From: Faunimonas pinastri
GTDB lineage: Bacteria > Pseudomonadota > Alphaproteobacteria > Rhizobiales > Afifellaceae
Direction: 5' to 3'
NCBI RefSeq assembly: GCF_900110915.1
Contig: NZ_FOFG01000016.1
Coordinates: 1 to 64,000, forward strand
DNA: 64,000 nucleotides
Under the pieces are notes generated by a model. The model was not told where the DNA came from, did no database searches, and saw nothing but the letters and a program-made list of their open reading frames with translations. Shown here one piece after another: positions 19,747-27,258 of the stretch. Both the position numbers and the translations under genes were made by a program. Within the stretch, counting starts at the first letter, position 1. Each line of letters opens with the position of its first letter.

Positions 19747-19917
19747 GCGTTCCTCCCGGGCAGCCGCATCGAGGCAGCTTTATTTTTGTATGCGGATTTA
19801 AGCTGTCCCTAAGTTTCCGGCCTGTCAAGCTGGGCAGATCCGGCTTCTTCGCTGCGTGTGCGCTATCGCGGTGCAGCAATCCACCGGATTCGGAGGAAAT
19901 TTCGGCAGGCGATCCGT

Positions 19918-19954
19918 GGCCGCATCCGGCGCTTGACAGAGGCCGCATCCGGCG
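19918..19954. repeat. Paired 14-bp direct repeats in the sugar-cluster control region
   Basis: GGCCGCATCCGGCG occurs at 19918-19931 and again at 19941-19954, 23 bases apart (about two helical turns). The second copy lies between a TTGACA (19933-19938) and an ATTTAT (19956-19961), so a bound protein would block the ROK gene promoter. Likely binding sites for the adjacent ROK protein. Confidence 0.5.
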
Positions 19955-19961
19955 AATTTAT
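19933..19961 (+). promoter_or_regulatory. Promoter of the ROK-dehydrogenase-ThuA operon
   Basis: A perfect -35 box, TTGACA, at 19933-19938 is followed after 17 bases by ATTTAT (or after 18 by TTTATT). Transcription would start about 40 bases before the ATG at 20010. Confidence 0.5.
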
Positions 19962-20009
19962 TACGTGGCCGGGATTAATGATCCTGCCCGGCAGCCAGCA
20001 GGTTCCTGA

Positions 20010-21278
20010 ATGAAGACGGCCGACCCCGAACTGATGCGGGCGATCAATCGCTTCCACGTGCTGGATACGATCAGGCGGCATGGGCCGATCGCGCGGGTCG
20101 AGATCTCGGAGCGGACGGAGCTCAGCGCGACCACCGTCTCGCAGATCACCGGCCTGCTGATCGAGGAGGGCCTGATCGCGCCCCGGCAGGTGGGCGATAT
20201 CAGGAGCACGGCGCGGGGCCGCCCCCGTGTGATGCTGGAGCTCAACCCGGACGCGGCGCGTGTGGTCGGCGTGAAGATCGGCGCGCATCGCATCGTCGCG
20301 GTCGTCACGAACTTCCTGGGCGACGTGCTGGCGAGCCTCACCTTGCCCGTGCGGGTGGAAAGGCAGCCCCCCGGCGTCGTCGCCGACCTGGTGGAAGACG
20401 CGATCCGGCGTTGCGTCGCCGATGCGAGGCTGTCGCTCAAGGAGATCAACAGCGTCTGCGTCAGCCTGCCCGGCGTGGTGGAGCATGGCAGCGGCCTGAT
20501 CCGCTACAGCCCTGTGCTGCGCAAGTCGCCGACGGGGTTGCGCGATGCGCTGCTGGCCCGCCTCGACCTTCCCGTGCTGATCGAGAGCGACGCCAATGCG
20601 GTGACCGTCGCCGAGCACTGGTTCCGCCTCTGTCGCGACCTCGACAACTTCCTCGTCGTCACGCTGGAGCAGTCGATCGGCCTCGGCGTCATGCATGAAG
20701 GACAGATCTATCGCGGCGCGCGCGGCATCAGCTTCAATCTCGGCGACCTCGTGACCTCGTCGCCCGGCAGCGCCGCCATCTCGCGGCTGGCCGATTTCGC
20801 CGCCGAGCCCGCCATCCTCGCGTCCTGCGGCGAGGACCCGCAACTGATCGACGCCGCACGGCTCGGTCGCGGCCTCGCGCATCTGATGGGGAAGGGCGGC
20901 GTGCTGGAAGCGGAGCGCCCGTCCTACCGGCAGGCGGCGGCGACGGCGGGCCGTGCCATCGGGCTCGCGGTCGCCAATCTCGTCACGCTCTTCGCGCCGC
21001 CTCGCGTGGTGCTGGTCGGCAGCAGCCTGGCGCTCGGCGAGGATCTCGTCGGCAGCCTGCGGCAGGCCCTGGCGCGCGCCGTGCCGCCTTACCTTTCCGA
21101 CGTGACGGAGCTCGTCACGGACGACATGGACGACAGCGCCTGGGCGCGGGGCGCTGCGGCGACCGCGCTTCGGGAACTCTACGGCGCCCCTTGGGGCACC
21201 ACAGGACCCGCCAGAGGTCCGGCCCCCATCAATCATCAGGAGGAAACCGCCCCATGGACAGGGTCGCGATTGGAATAA
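20010..21278 (+). CDS. ROK-family transcriptional regulator
   Basis: A 422-residue ROK regulator. An N-terminal winged helix-turn-helix is at about residues 10-70 (ISERTELSATTVSQITGLLIEEGL, then ARGRPRVMLELN), followed by an actin-like sugar-sensing domain. In the second half, the place where sugar-kinase ROK proteins have a zinc-binding Cys-x-Cys-Gly...Gly-Cys cluster reads ISFNLGDLVTSSPGSAA, with no cysteines, so this is a non-catalytic sensor that lost the zinc site. It overlaps the next gene by 25 bases and probably controls the divergent transporter operon as well as its own. The ligand is unknown. Confidence 0.88.
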   Translation: MKTADPELMRAINRFHVLDTIRRHGPIARVEISERTELSATTVSQITGLLIEEGLIAPRQVGDIRSTARGRPRVMLELNPDAARVVGVKIGAHRIVAVVTNFLGDVLASLTLPVRVERQPPGVVADLVEDAIRRCVADARLSLKEINSVCVSLPGVVEHGSGLIRYSPVLRKSPTGLRDALLARLDLPVLIESDANAVTVAEHWFRLCRDLDNFLVVTLEQSIGLGVMHEGQIYRGARGISFNLGDLVTSSPGSAAISRLADFAAEPAILASCGEDPQLIDAARLGRGLAHLMGKGGVLEAERPSYRQAAATAGRAIGLAVANLVTLFAPPRVVLVGSSLALGEDLVGSLRQALARAVPPYLSDVTELVTDDMDDSAWARGAAATALRELYGAPWGTTGPARGPAPINHQEETAPWTGSRLE

Positions 21279-22351
21279 TCGGCTGCGGCAACATTTCGGG
21301 TGCCTATCTCAAGGCCGCGCAGGGCTTTCCCGTGCTCGATATCCGGGCCGTCGCCGACGCGATGCCGCAGGCGGCAGAGGCGAGGGCCGCCGAGTTCGGG
21401 CTGAAGGCGACCGGCGTCGACGAGCTTCTGGCCGATCCCGCGATCGAGATCGTGCTGAACCTGACCGTCCCGAAGGCCCATGTCGAAGTCGGCCTGCGGG
21501 CGGTCGAGGCGGGCAAGCACGTCTATTCCGAAAAGCCGCTCGGCATCGCGCTTGCCGATGCGCGCCGGCTGGTTGAGCGGGCGAAACAAAAGGGCGTCCG
21601 CGTCGGCTGCGCGCCCGATACCTTTCTCGGCGGCTCGCACCAGACGGCGCGTCGGCTGGTGGACGAGGGGGCGATCGGCCAGCCTGTCGGCGGCACTGCG
21701 ACCTTCATGTGCCCCGGCCACGAGCGCTGGCACCCCAATCCCGCCTTCTATTACGAGGAAGGCGGCGGTCCCATGCTCGACATGGGACCTTATTACATCA
21801 CCGATCTCGTCAACCTGCTGGGGCCGGTGTCGCGTGTCGCCGGCCTTGCCACCACGCCGCGCCGCGAGCGGGAGATCGCCAGCGAGCCGAAGCGCGGCGA
21901 GCGCATCCCGGTTCATGTGCCGACGCATGTGACCGGGCTGATGGAATTCGCCAACGGCGCGGCCGTGCAGATCGGCATGAGCTTCGATGTCGCCGGCCAC
22001 AAGCATGTGCCGCTTGAGCTCTACGGCACCGAGGGGACGCTGATCGTGCCGGATCCGAACTATTTCGGCGGCCAGATCCAGGAGATGAAGAAGGGCGGCG
22101 AGTGGACGGATGTCGCGACCCACATGCCCTATGCCGACGGCAATTACCGCAGCATCGGGCTCGCCGACATGGCGCACGCGATCCGTGGGCATCGCCCGCA
22201 TCGCGCCAATGGCGACCTCGCGCTGCATGTGCTGGAGGTCATGGAAGCCTTCGGTCGCTCCTCCGAAGAGGGGCGCCACATCGCCATCGAAAGCCGCCCC
22301 GAGCGGCCGGAAGCACTGGGCCGCAATCTCGTCGACGGCCGCCTCGGCTGA
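21254..22351 (+). CDS. Gfo/Idh/MocA-family oxidoreductase (ThuB-like)
   Basis: A 365-residue NAD(P)-dependent sugar oxidoreductase. The N-terminal Rossmann motif is GIIGCGNISGAYLKA at residues 7-21; the family signature EKPLGIALADARRL follows at about residue 95; the substrate domain has GGGPMLDMGPYYITDLVNLLGPV. The start is fixed by AGGAGGA ten bases upstream of the ATG, inside the end of the ROK gene. Proteins of this type oxidise sugars at C1 or C3; paired with a ThuA-like protein, it resembles ThuB of the rhizobial trehalose system, which forms 3-keto-disaccharides. That function is by analogy only. Confidence 0.87.
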   Translation: MDRVAIGIIGCGNISGAYLKAAQGFPVLDIRAVADAMPQAAEARAAEFGLKATGVDELLADPAIEIVLNLTVPKAHVEVGLRAVEAGKHVYSEKPLGIALADARRLVERAKQKGVRVGCAPDTFLGGSHQTARRLVDEGAIGQPVGGTATFMCPGHERWHPNPAFYYEEGGGPMLDMGPYYITDLVNLLGPVSRVAGLATTPRREREIASEPKRGERIPVHVPTHVTGLMEFANGAAVQIGMSFDVAGHKHVPLELYGTEGTLIVPDPNYFGGQIQEMKKGGEWTDVATHMPYADGNYRSIGLADMAHAIRGHRPHRANGDLALHVLEVMEAFGRSSEEGRHIAIESRPERPEALGRNLVDGRLG

Positions 22352-22379
22352 GCCGCCGCTCAAATCAAGGGAGGAAAGC

Positions 22380-23078
22380 ATGCAGCAGGAAGCGTTGATC
22401 GTCTGGGGCGGCTGGAGCGGGCACGAGCCCGAGCAGGGCGCCCGCGTCGTGGAAGGCATGCTGAAGGAGGCGGGCTTCAAGGTCTATGTGGAGAACACGA
22501 CGGAGGCCTTCGCGGATCCCGCCATCCAGGACATGAGCCTAATCGTCCCGATCTACACGATGTCGAAGATCGAAAAGGAGGAGGTGGCGATGCTCACCAA
22601 GGCCGTGGAAGGCGGCGTCGGTCTCGCCGGCTGGCACGGCGGCATGGGCGACGCCTTCCGCGAGGCGGTGGACTACCAGTTCATGGTCGGCGGCCAATGG
22701 GTCGCGCATCCCGGCAACATCATCGATTATCGCGTGGACGTGACCCGGCCCTACGACCCGATCATGCGGGGCGTCCAGAGCTTCCCCTACCATTCCGAGC
22801 AATATTACATGCATGTCGACCCCTCCAACGAGGTGCTCGCCACGACGCGGTTTTCCGGCGAGCATGCCTGGTGGATCGACGGGGTGGTAATGCCGGTGGT
22901 GTGGAAACGGAAGCACGGCAAGGGCCGCGTCTTCTATTCCTCGCTGGGCCACGTGGCGTCCGAGTTCGACGTGCCGGAAATGCGTACGATCTTCCAGCGC
23001 GGCATGCTCTGGGCGGCGCGCAGGCCGGAAGAGCAGGGCGAAACGGCGCGGGCCGCCGAGACCGTTCCGGCTGCCTGA
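22380..23078 (+). CDS. ThuA-like protein (trehalose-utilisation family)
   Basis: A 232-residue class I glutamine amidotransferase-like fold of the ThuA family, which lies beside disaccharide-3-dehydrogenases in rhizobia. Recognisable parts are the start IVWGGWSGHEPEQGARVV, GLAGWHGGMGDAFREAVDYQFMVGGQWVAHPGNI and HGKGRVFYSSLGHVASEF near the end. GGGAGGAAAGC precedes the ATG, 28 bases after the dehydrogenase stop, so the two are one operon. The molecular role of ThuA proteins is still poorly defined; processing of keto-sugars is the working model. Confidence 0.86.
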   Translation: MQQEALIVWGGWSGHEPEQGARVVEGMLKEAGFKVYVENTTEAFADPAIQDMSLIVPIYTMSKIEKEEVAMLTKAVEGGVGLAGWHGGMGDAFREAVDYQFMVGGQWVAHPGNIIDYRVDVTRPYDPIMRGVQSFPYHSEQYYMHVDPSNEVLATTRFSGEHAWWIDGVVMPVVWKRKHGKGRVFYSSLGHVASEFDVPEMRTIFQRGMLWAARRPEEQGETARAAETVPAA

Positions 23079-23102
23079 ACCCCGGCGTCGGCGGTGCGCG
23101 GC

Positions 23103-23795
23103 CTAGTAGCTGCCGGCCGCCGCCGTCCCGCCGCCGACAATGGCGATGCCGTTGCTGGTGCCGATGCGGGTGGCCCCGGCCTCGATCATGCCAAGCGCAT
23201 CGTCGCGGTTGCGCACGCCGCCGGAAGCCTTCACGCCGGCGCGGTCACCGACGGTCCGCCGCATCAGGGCGATATCCTGCGCGGTCGCGCCGGACTTGCC
23301 GAAGCCGGTGGAGGTCTTCACGAAATCGGCTCCGGCTTCGACGGAGAGCCGGCACGCCGTTTCCTTTTCCGCAACGGTCAGGAGGCAGGTTTCAAAGATC
23401 ACCTTGAGCACGCGCTCGCCGCACGCCTGCTTCACCGCCGCGATATCGGCGCGCACGCGGTCGAGGTCGCCGTCCTTGAGGCCGCCGATGTCGAGCACCA
23501 TGTCGATCTCGTCCGCGCCGGAGGCGATCGCGTCCCGCGTTTCCGCCACTTTCGCGACCGTGCTCATGGCGCCCAGCGGAAAGCCGATCACCACGCAGGT
23601 CTTCACGGCAGAGCCCTGCAGCCGTTCCGCGACTGCCCTGGCATGCACGCCGTTGACGCAGACGGAGAAGAAGCCGTGCTCGACGGCTTCGTCGCAGACG
23701 CGGAGAATGTCGGCGCGAAGCGCGTCGGGCTTGAGAAGCGTGTGATCGATGAAGCGGGCGAGAGCGCCCGCGCCGGGTGAAATCTTCTGGAGCAT
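23103..23795 (-). CDS. deoC: Deoxyribose-phosphate aldolase
   Basis: A 230-residue DERA that reversibly splits 2-deoxyribose 5-phosphate into glyceraldehyde 3-phosphate and acetaldehyde in nucleoside catabolism. The Schiff-base lysine is in GADFVKTSTGFG, and the accompanying acidic and lysine residues are in EIDMVLDIGGLKDGD and GVKASGGVRNRDDAL. The N-terminal IDHTLLKPDA segment is standard. The ATG at 23795, with AGGGA upstream, is preferred over a GTG at 23825. It is convergent with the ThuA gene, 24 bases apart, and not obviously part of the sugar cluster. Confidence 0.94.
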   Translation of the reverse strand: MLQKISPGAGALARFIDHTLLKPDALRADILRVCDEAVEHGFFSVCVNGVHARAVAERLQGSAVKTCVVIGFPLGAMSTVAKVAETRDAIASGADEIDMVLDIGGLKDGDLDRVRADIAAVKQACGERVLKVIFETCLLTVAEKETACRLSVEAGADFVKTSTGFGKSGATAQDIALMRRTVGDRAGVKASGGVRNRDDALGMIEAGATRIGTSNGIAIVGGGTAAAGSY

Positions 23796-23900
23796 TCGGG
23801 TCCCTGGGGATCGCTGACGCGGCACGGATCGGTGCTGCGCCGGACCGATCTACAGGTTCCCTCGCTGACAGCCAACCTGAATGGTGCAGTGCGGGATAAG

Positions 23901-23925
23901 GCCGCGCGACAAAGGTCGGCGCGGC
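23901..23925 (-). terminator. Possible terminator of the cellulose operon
   Basis: A hairpin with a 10-bp stem interrupted by one bulged base (GCCGCGC and GCGCGGC arms, AAAG loop), 13 bases past the stop of the last bcs gene. The minus strand continues CTTATCC, so the T run is poor. Confidence 0.4.
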
Positions 23926-23937
23926 AAACTTCGGCGG

Positions 23938-26190
23938 TCAGCGCGTGCGGTTTGTCGTCTGCGCGATGGCGTTAAGGCCGCGAAGCGCCTCGGTGGAATA
24001 GCCGGTCTTGGCGACGGCCATGAAGATCTTCTGGGCGTCGCGGTAGCGGCCGAGATGATAATAGGACCAGCCGCGCACCATCAGGAGATCGTTCTGCTCG
24101 GGCGCGTACTGGGCGCGGTTCTGCAGCGCGATGATCGCCTCGTTGTAGCGTCCGTCCTGGTAAGCCGACAGCGCGCGCTGCGTGATGATCGCGACGGAAA
24201 GCTCGGTCCCGCGGTTGCCCTGCAGCGGCACGGCGGAGGCCGCGACGGCGGCTTCGCTGGTCAGGCCCTTGCGGAGGTAAGCCAAGCTCTTGCCGTAGGC
24301 GGCGTCCTGCGCCGTCTGGCCGCTGCCGGTGCGCATCGCCACGTCGAAGGCCGCGATCGCCTCCATCGGTCGGCTGAGCTGCATCAGGCACCAGCCCTGC
24401 GTCAGCGCCGCCTGGGCGGAAAGCTTGCCGGATTCCGCGCTGACGGAGCCGCACTGGCCGCCGGAAGGCGTGGCGGCGCCGGTCTGCTGAGGTTCGGGAG
24501 CGACCGTTGCCTGGGCGGAAGCCTGCTGGACGGGTTCGCGACGCGCCGGGCGACGCTCGACCGCGACCTCGTGGGCCGTTTCCAGAGACGGAGCGGCGGC
24601 GGAGGACGAGGGGGCGGAGGACGAGGGGGCGGATGCGCCCCGGCGACCGCGCGGGGCGGGCGTAGCCTGCGGCGCGAGCGCGGCGATGCGCGGCGACGTA
24701 GCCCCCCATTGCCGGATCATCGCGTCGAGCTTGGCCGTGTCCCGCCGCTGCTGCGCGCAGAGCGCCAGGCCGTAGGCGGAGGGCTCATCGTCCGGCTTCC
24801 ATCCCAGAGCCGTGGTGAACCAGACTTCCGCGGTTGCCACCTGGTTGCCGTTATAGGCGTACCAGCCGAGCGCCTGCGCTCCCTGCGCATCCTTCTGCTG
24901 CACGACGAAGGGCGCCATGTGCGCCAATGTCTCGGCGTTCAGCGCAACCGGCGGATCGGCGGTCAGCAGTGCCGTGATCACGTCGGCATAAGCCTTGCGA
25001 TTATCGTCGGAGCGGTCGTGCCATTCATAGGCGACCGGCTCGGCTTCCTGCGCACGACCCAGCGCGGTGAGGCTGCGGACATAGCCTTCCGCCGCCTTGG
25101 GGCTGTCGTTGCGTTCGCGCGCCAGCTTGAAGAAGTCCAGCGCATCCTGCGGCTGGTTGTGGCGATAGAGATACCAGCCGGCGAGCAGCGCGTCGTCGGC
25201 GCTCTGGCCGTCGCGGGCGAGACGCTCCACCCGCTTCACATCGTCGGCGGAGACGGTGATGGAGGGATCTTCGGCCGCCTTGCCGACCCGACGGCGGGCG
25301 AGATCGTCGCGGATCGCCTCGAATTCACCCTGGCCGTTGGCGTCCTTGTGTTCGTACTGCAGAAGTCCGTTGACCATGTCGTCGGGCAGCAGCGCGAGAG
25401 CCTTCTGCATGGTGGCGAGTCGCTCGGGCGGATTGGGGCAGCTCTTCAGGATGTAGATATAGGCGTCGCGCGCCCGGTCGTTGCGGTTGGTGCGCGAGAA
25501 GGCTTCCGCCACGCGCCAGAGCGTGTCGACGTCGGCGCAGGTGAGAAGCGCCGGGTTCTGGCTGGCCAGCGTGATGACCGAGCCCCATTGACCGGCATCG
25601 GCGGAGTTCGCGATGCGCTGGCGGGCTTCCGCCGCGTCGAGCCGAGCGATCAGGTCCGCCGGCGGCTTCCAGTTGGGATCGGCCGCACTGCGAGCCGCGA
25701 TGGCGCTGCGCACGTCGCCGTATTTGCCGGCGGCGTAGAGCTTCCACATGCGGTCCAGCTCGGGGTCGCCCACCTGGGCCGGCTCGTTGAAGTTCGTCGG
25801 CGGCACCCAGTTGGGATAAAGCGCGCGCAGGCGCGCGATTTCGGCCCGCAGCCGCTTCTGGTCGCCTTGCTGGGCGAAATAGCGCAGGGCGGTTTCGTCG
25901 ACCTTGGGCCCCCCCGCATTCTGGGCGGCGTTGCCGGCAGGCGATGAGGCGAGATTGCCGTTGGCGGCGGGCGCAGTCGCCGGGGCGGTCGGCGCAGGGG
26001 ACGTCGTGGAAGCAGCGGCCTGGAGAGTGGAGGGGGAGGCGCCGGGCAGCGCGCCCTGCGCTTCCGCATAGCCGAAAATCGGCGCTGCCGGCCGATGGGT
26101 CGCCTCGGGGCTGTGCGTCAGCACCTGCTGCGCCACCGCCAGAGCCGAAGCCCCCATCGCTGCCGCCAGCAATGTCGCCTTCAGAGACAT
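23938..26190 (-). CDS. TPR-repeat periplasmic protein of the cellulose operon (BcsK-like)
   Basis: A 750-residue protein with an N-terminal signal or anchor (MSLKATLLAAAMGASALAVA), an Ala/Pro/Thr-rich stretch to about residue 90, then helical tetratricopeptide-like repeats to the end. They are split by a low-complexity Ser/Ala/Arg-rich linker near residues 510-570 that contains a duplicated SAPSS unit. It overlaps the bcsZ stop by ten bases. Type III bcs operons of rhizobia have a large TPR gene, bcsK, at this place instead of the outer-membrane BcsC; the C-terminal beta-barrel of BcsC is absent here. The role is presumably scaffolding for cellulose export. Naming it BcsK rests on position and architecture. 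Confidence 0.72.
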   Translation of the reverse strand: MSLKATLLAAAMGASALAVAQQVLTHSPEATHRPAAPIFGYAEAQGALPGASPSTLQAAASTTSPAPTAPATAPAANGNLASSPAGNAAQNAGGPKVDETALRYFAQQGDQKRLRAEIARLRALYPNWVPPTNFNEPAQVGDPELDRMWKLYAAGKYGDVRSAIAARSAADPNWKPPADLIARLDAAEARQRIANSADAGQWGSVITLASQNPALLTCADVDTLWRVAEAFSRTNRNDRARDAYIYILKSCPNPPERLATMQKALALLPDDMVNGLLQYEHKDANGQGEFEAIRDDLARRRVGKAAEDPSITVSADDVKRVERLARDGQSADDALLAGWYLYRHNQPQDALDFFKLARERNDSPKAAEGYVRSLTALGRAQEAEPVAYEWHDRSDDNRKAYADVITALLTADPPVALNAETLAHMAPFVVQQKDAQGAQALGWYAYNGNQVATAEVWFTTALGWKPDDEPSAYGLALCAQQRRDTAKLDAMIRQWGATSPRIAALAPQATPAPRGRRGASAPSSSAPSSSAAAPSLETAHEVAVERRPARREPVQQASAQATVAPEPQQTGAATPSGGQCGSVSAESGKLSAQAALTQGWCLMQLSRPMEAIAAFDVAMRTGSGQTAQDAAYGKSLAYLRKGLTSEAAVAASAVPLQGNRGTELSVAIITQRALSAYQDGRYNEAIIALQNRAQYAPEQNDLLMVRGWSYYHLGRYRDAQKIFMAVAKTGYSTEALRGLNAIAQTTNRTR

Positions 26191-27245
26191 TGTGGATAGG
26201 CTTGCCCGACCAGCCCCAGGCTAAGCAGCTGAAGCGTGGACGGGTAATAATTGGTGGGTTGGAACTGGCGCAGATCGTCGGGGATGCGCGTGCCGTTCAG
26301 GGCGCACGCCATCAGCGCCGGGAGAATGCGGTATCCCGGATCCGTCAACATGGCGGCGGTCTTCCCCGTCTGGAGATTGACCACTGCCGGCGTTCCGGAA
26401 TTTACCTGCATCCAGTTCCGTCCAATGGCAGACAACCTCTGCGAATCCGCTGATCCGCTCCGCAAGAGGTAAAGAGGTATCCTTAACGAATTGTAACCGA
26501 ACTGGATGGGGAAGCCACTGGCGGGGGCGGGTGATCCCCCTTTGAGGGATATCCACTCGGATGGCATCGCGGTCGGTCCGAAGCGGGATTTCCCAATCAA
26601 ATCAAGGCCGGAGGCCGAAAGCGCGGCCCAATCCGTGTCCGGATCGAGCTCCGCGAGGACCGGCAGCGCCTCGAACACCCAGTAAGAAAGGTTAACGACG
26701 GGGCCGTCGGCCCGCTCCTGGGGCGTAAACCCTTCCACGCCGGGCAGAAGGATCGTGCGGCCGCCGATCTTGCGCACGACGTTCTTGCCGATCGCCTTCG
26801 CCAGCGTCTGCGCCGCCTGAAGGTAGCGCTGATCGCCCCAGGCCCTTCCGGCGAGCGCCAGCGAGTAGGCGATCAGGATGTCGCCGTCGCTGGCGTCGTT
26901 CACGTCGGTCACGTGCGGCGTCTTCGAAGGCTCCCAGCGCCAGGCGGCGAGGCCGTCGTCCCGGATCATCAGTTCGGTGAGGGTGAACGTCCAGATCCGC
27001 TCAAAGGCGACCCGGTCACCGGCGGAGAACGCCAGCAGCAAGCCATAGCCCTGGCCTTCGCTGTGGCTGATGCCGCCATTCGCATCGTCGACGATGCGGC
27101 CGCTCTGGTCCACGAAATGGGACTGGTAGGACTGCCAGTCGGCCGGGCTCACCGTGCCGGCCGGCGAAATCGACGCTGCCGAAGCAAGGGGAGAGACCAC
27201 AGCCATCACCAATGTCGCGAGAAGAAAGCTGAGGCGAAATCGCAT
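26181..27245 (-). CDS. bcsZ: Periplasmic endo-beta-1,4-glucanase of glycoside hydrolase family 8
   Basis: A 354-residue cellulase of the bcs operon (celC in Agrobacterium), which trims nascent cellulose during synthesis. A signal peptide of about 23 residues ends SPLASAAS. Family 8 motifs are plain: HSEGQGYGLLLA holds the catalytic Glu, and NDASDGDILIAYSLALAG carries the conserved Asp. It follows bcsB after 13 bases and overlaps the TPR gene. Length and motifs are complete, so it should be active. Confidence 0.92.
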   Translation of the reverse strand: MRFRLSFLLATLVMAVVSPLASAASISPAGTVSPADWQSYQSHFVDQSGRIVDDANGGISHSEGQGYGLLLAFSAGDRVAFERIWTFTLTELMIRDDGLAAWRWEPSKTPHVTDVNDASDGDILIAYSLALAGRAWGDQRYLQAAQTLAKAIGKNVVRKIGGRTILLPGVEGFTPQERADGPVVNLSYWVFEALPVLAELDPDTDWAALSASGLDLIGKSRFGPTAMPSEWISLKGGSPAPASGFPIQFGYNSLRIPLYLLRSGSADSQRLSAIGRNWMQVNSGTPAVVNLQTGKTAAMLTDPGYRILPALMACALNGTRIPDDLRQFQPTNYYPSTLQLLSLGLVGQAYPQCL

Positions 27246-27258
27246 GTCGGTGTCCTGA

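Noticed and set aside
24600-24640. Short tandem repeat as a possible CRISPR or phase-variation tract
   Set aside because: It is a duplicated 15-base in-frame unit encoding a Ser/Ala-rich linker and has no spacers; the unit length keeps the frame.
23881-25947. A 688-residue plus-strand reading frame
   Set aside because: Antisense to the TPR gene of the cellulose operon.
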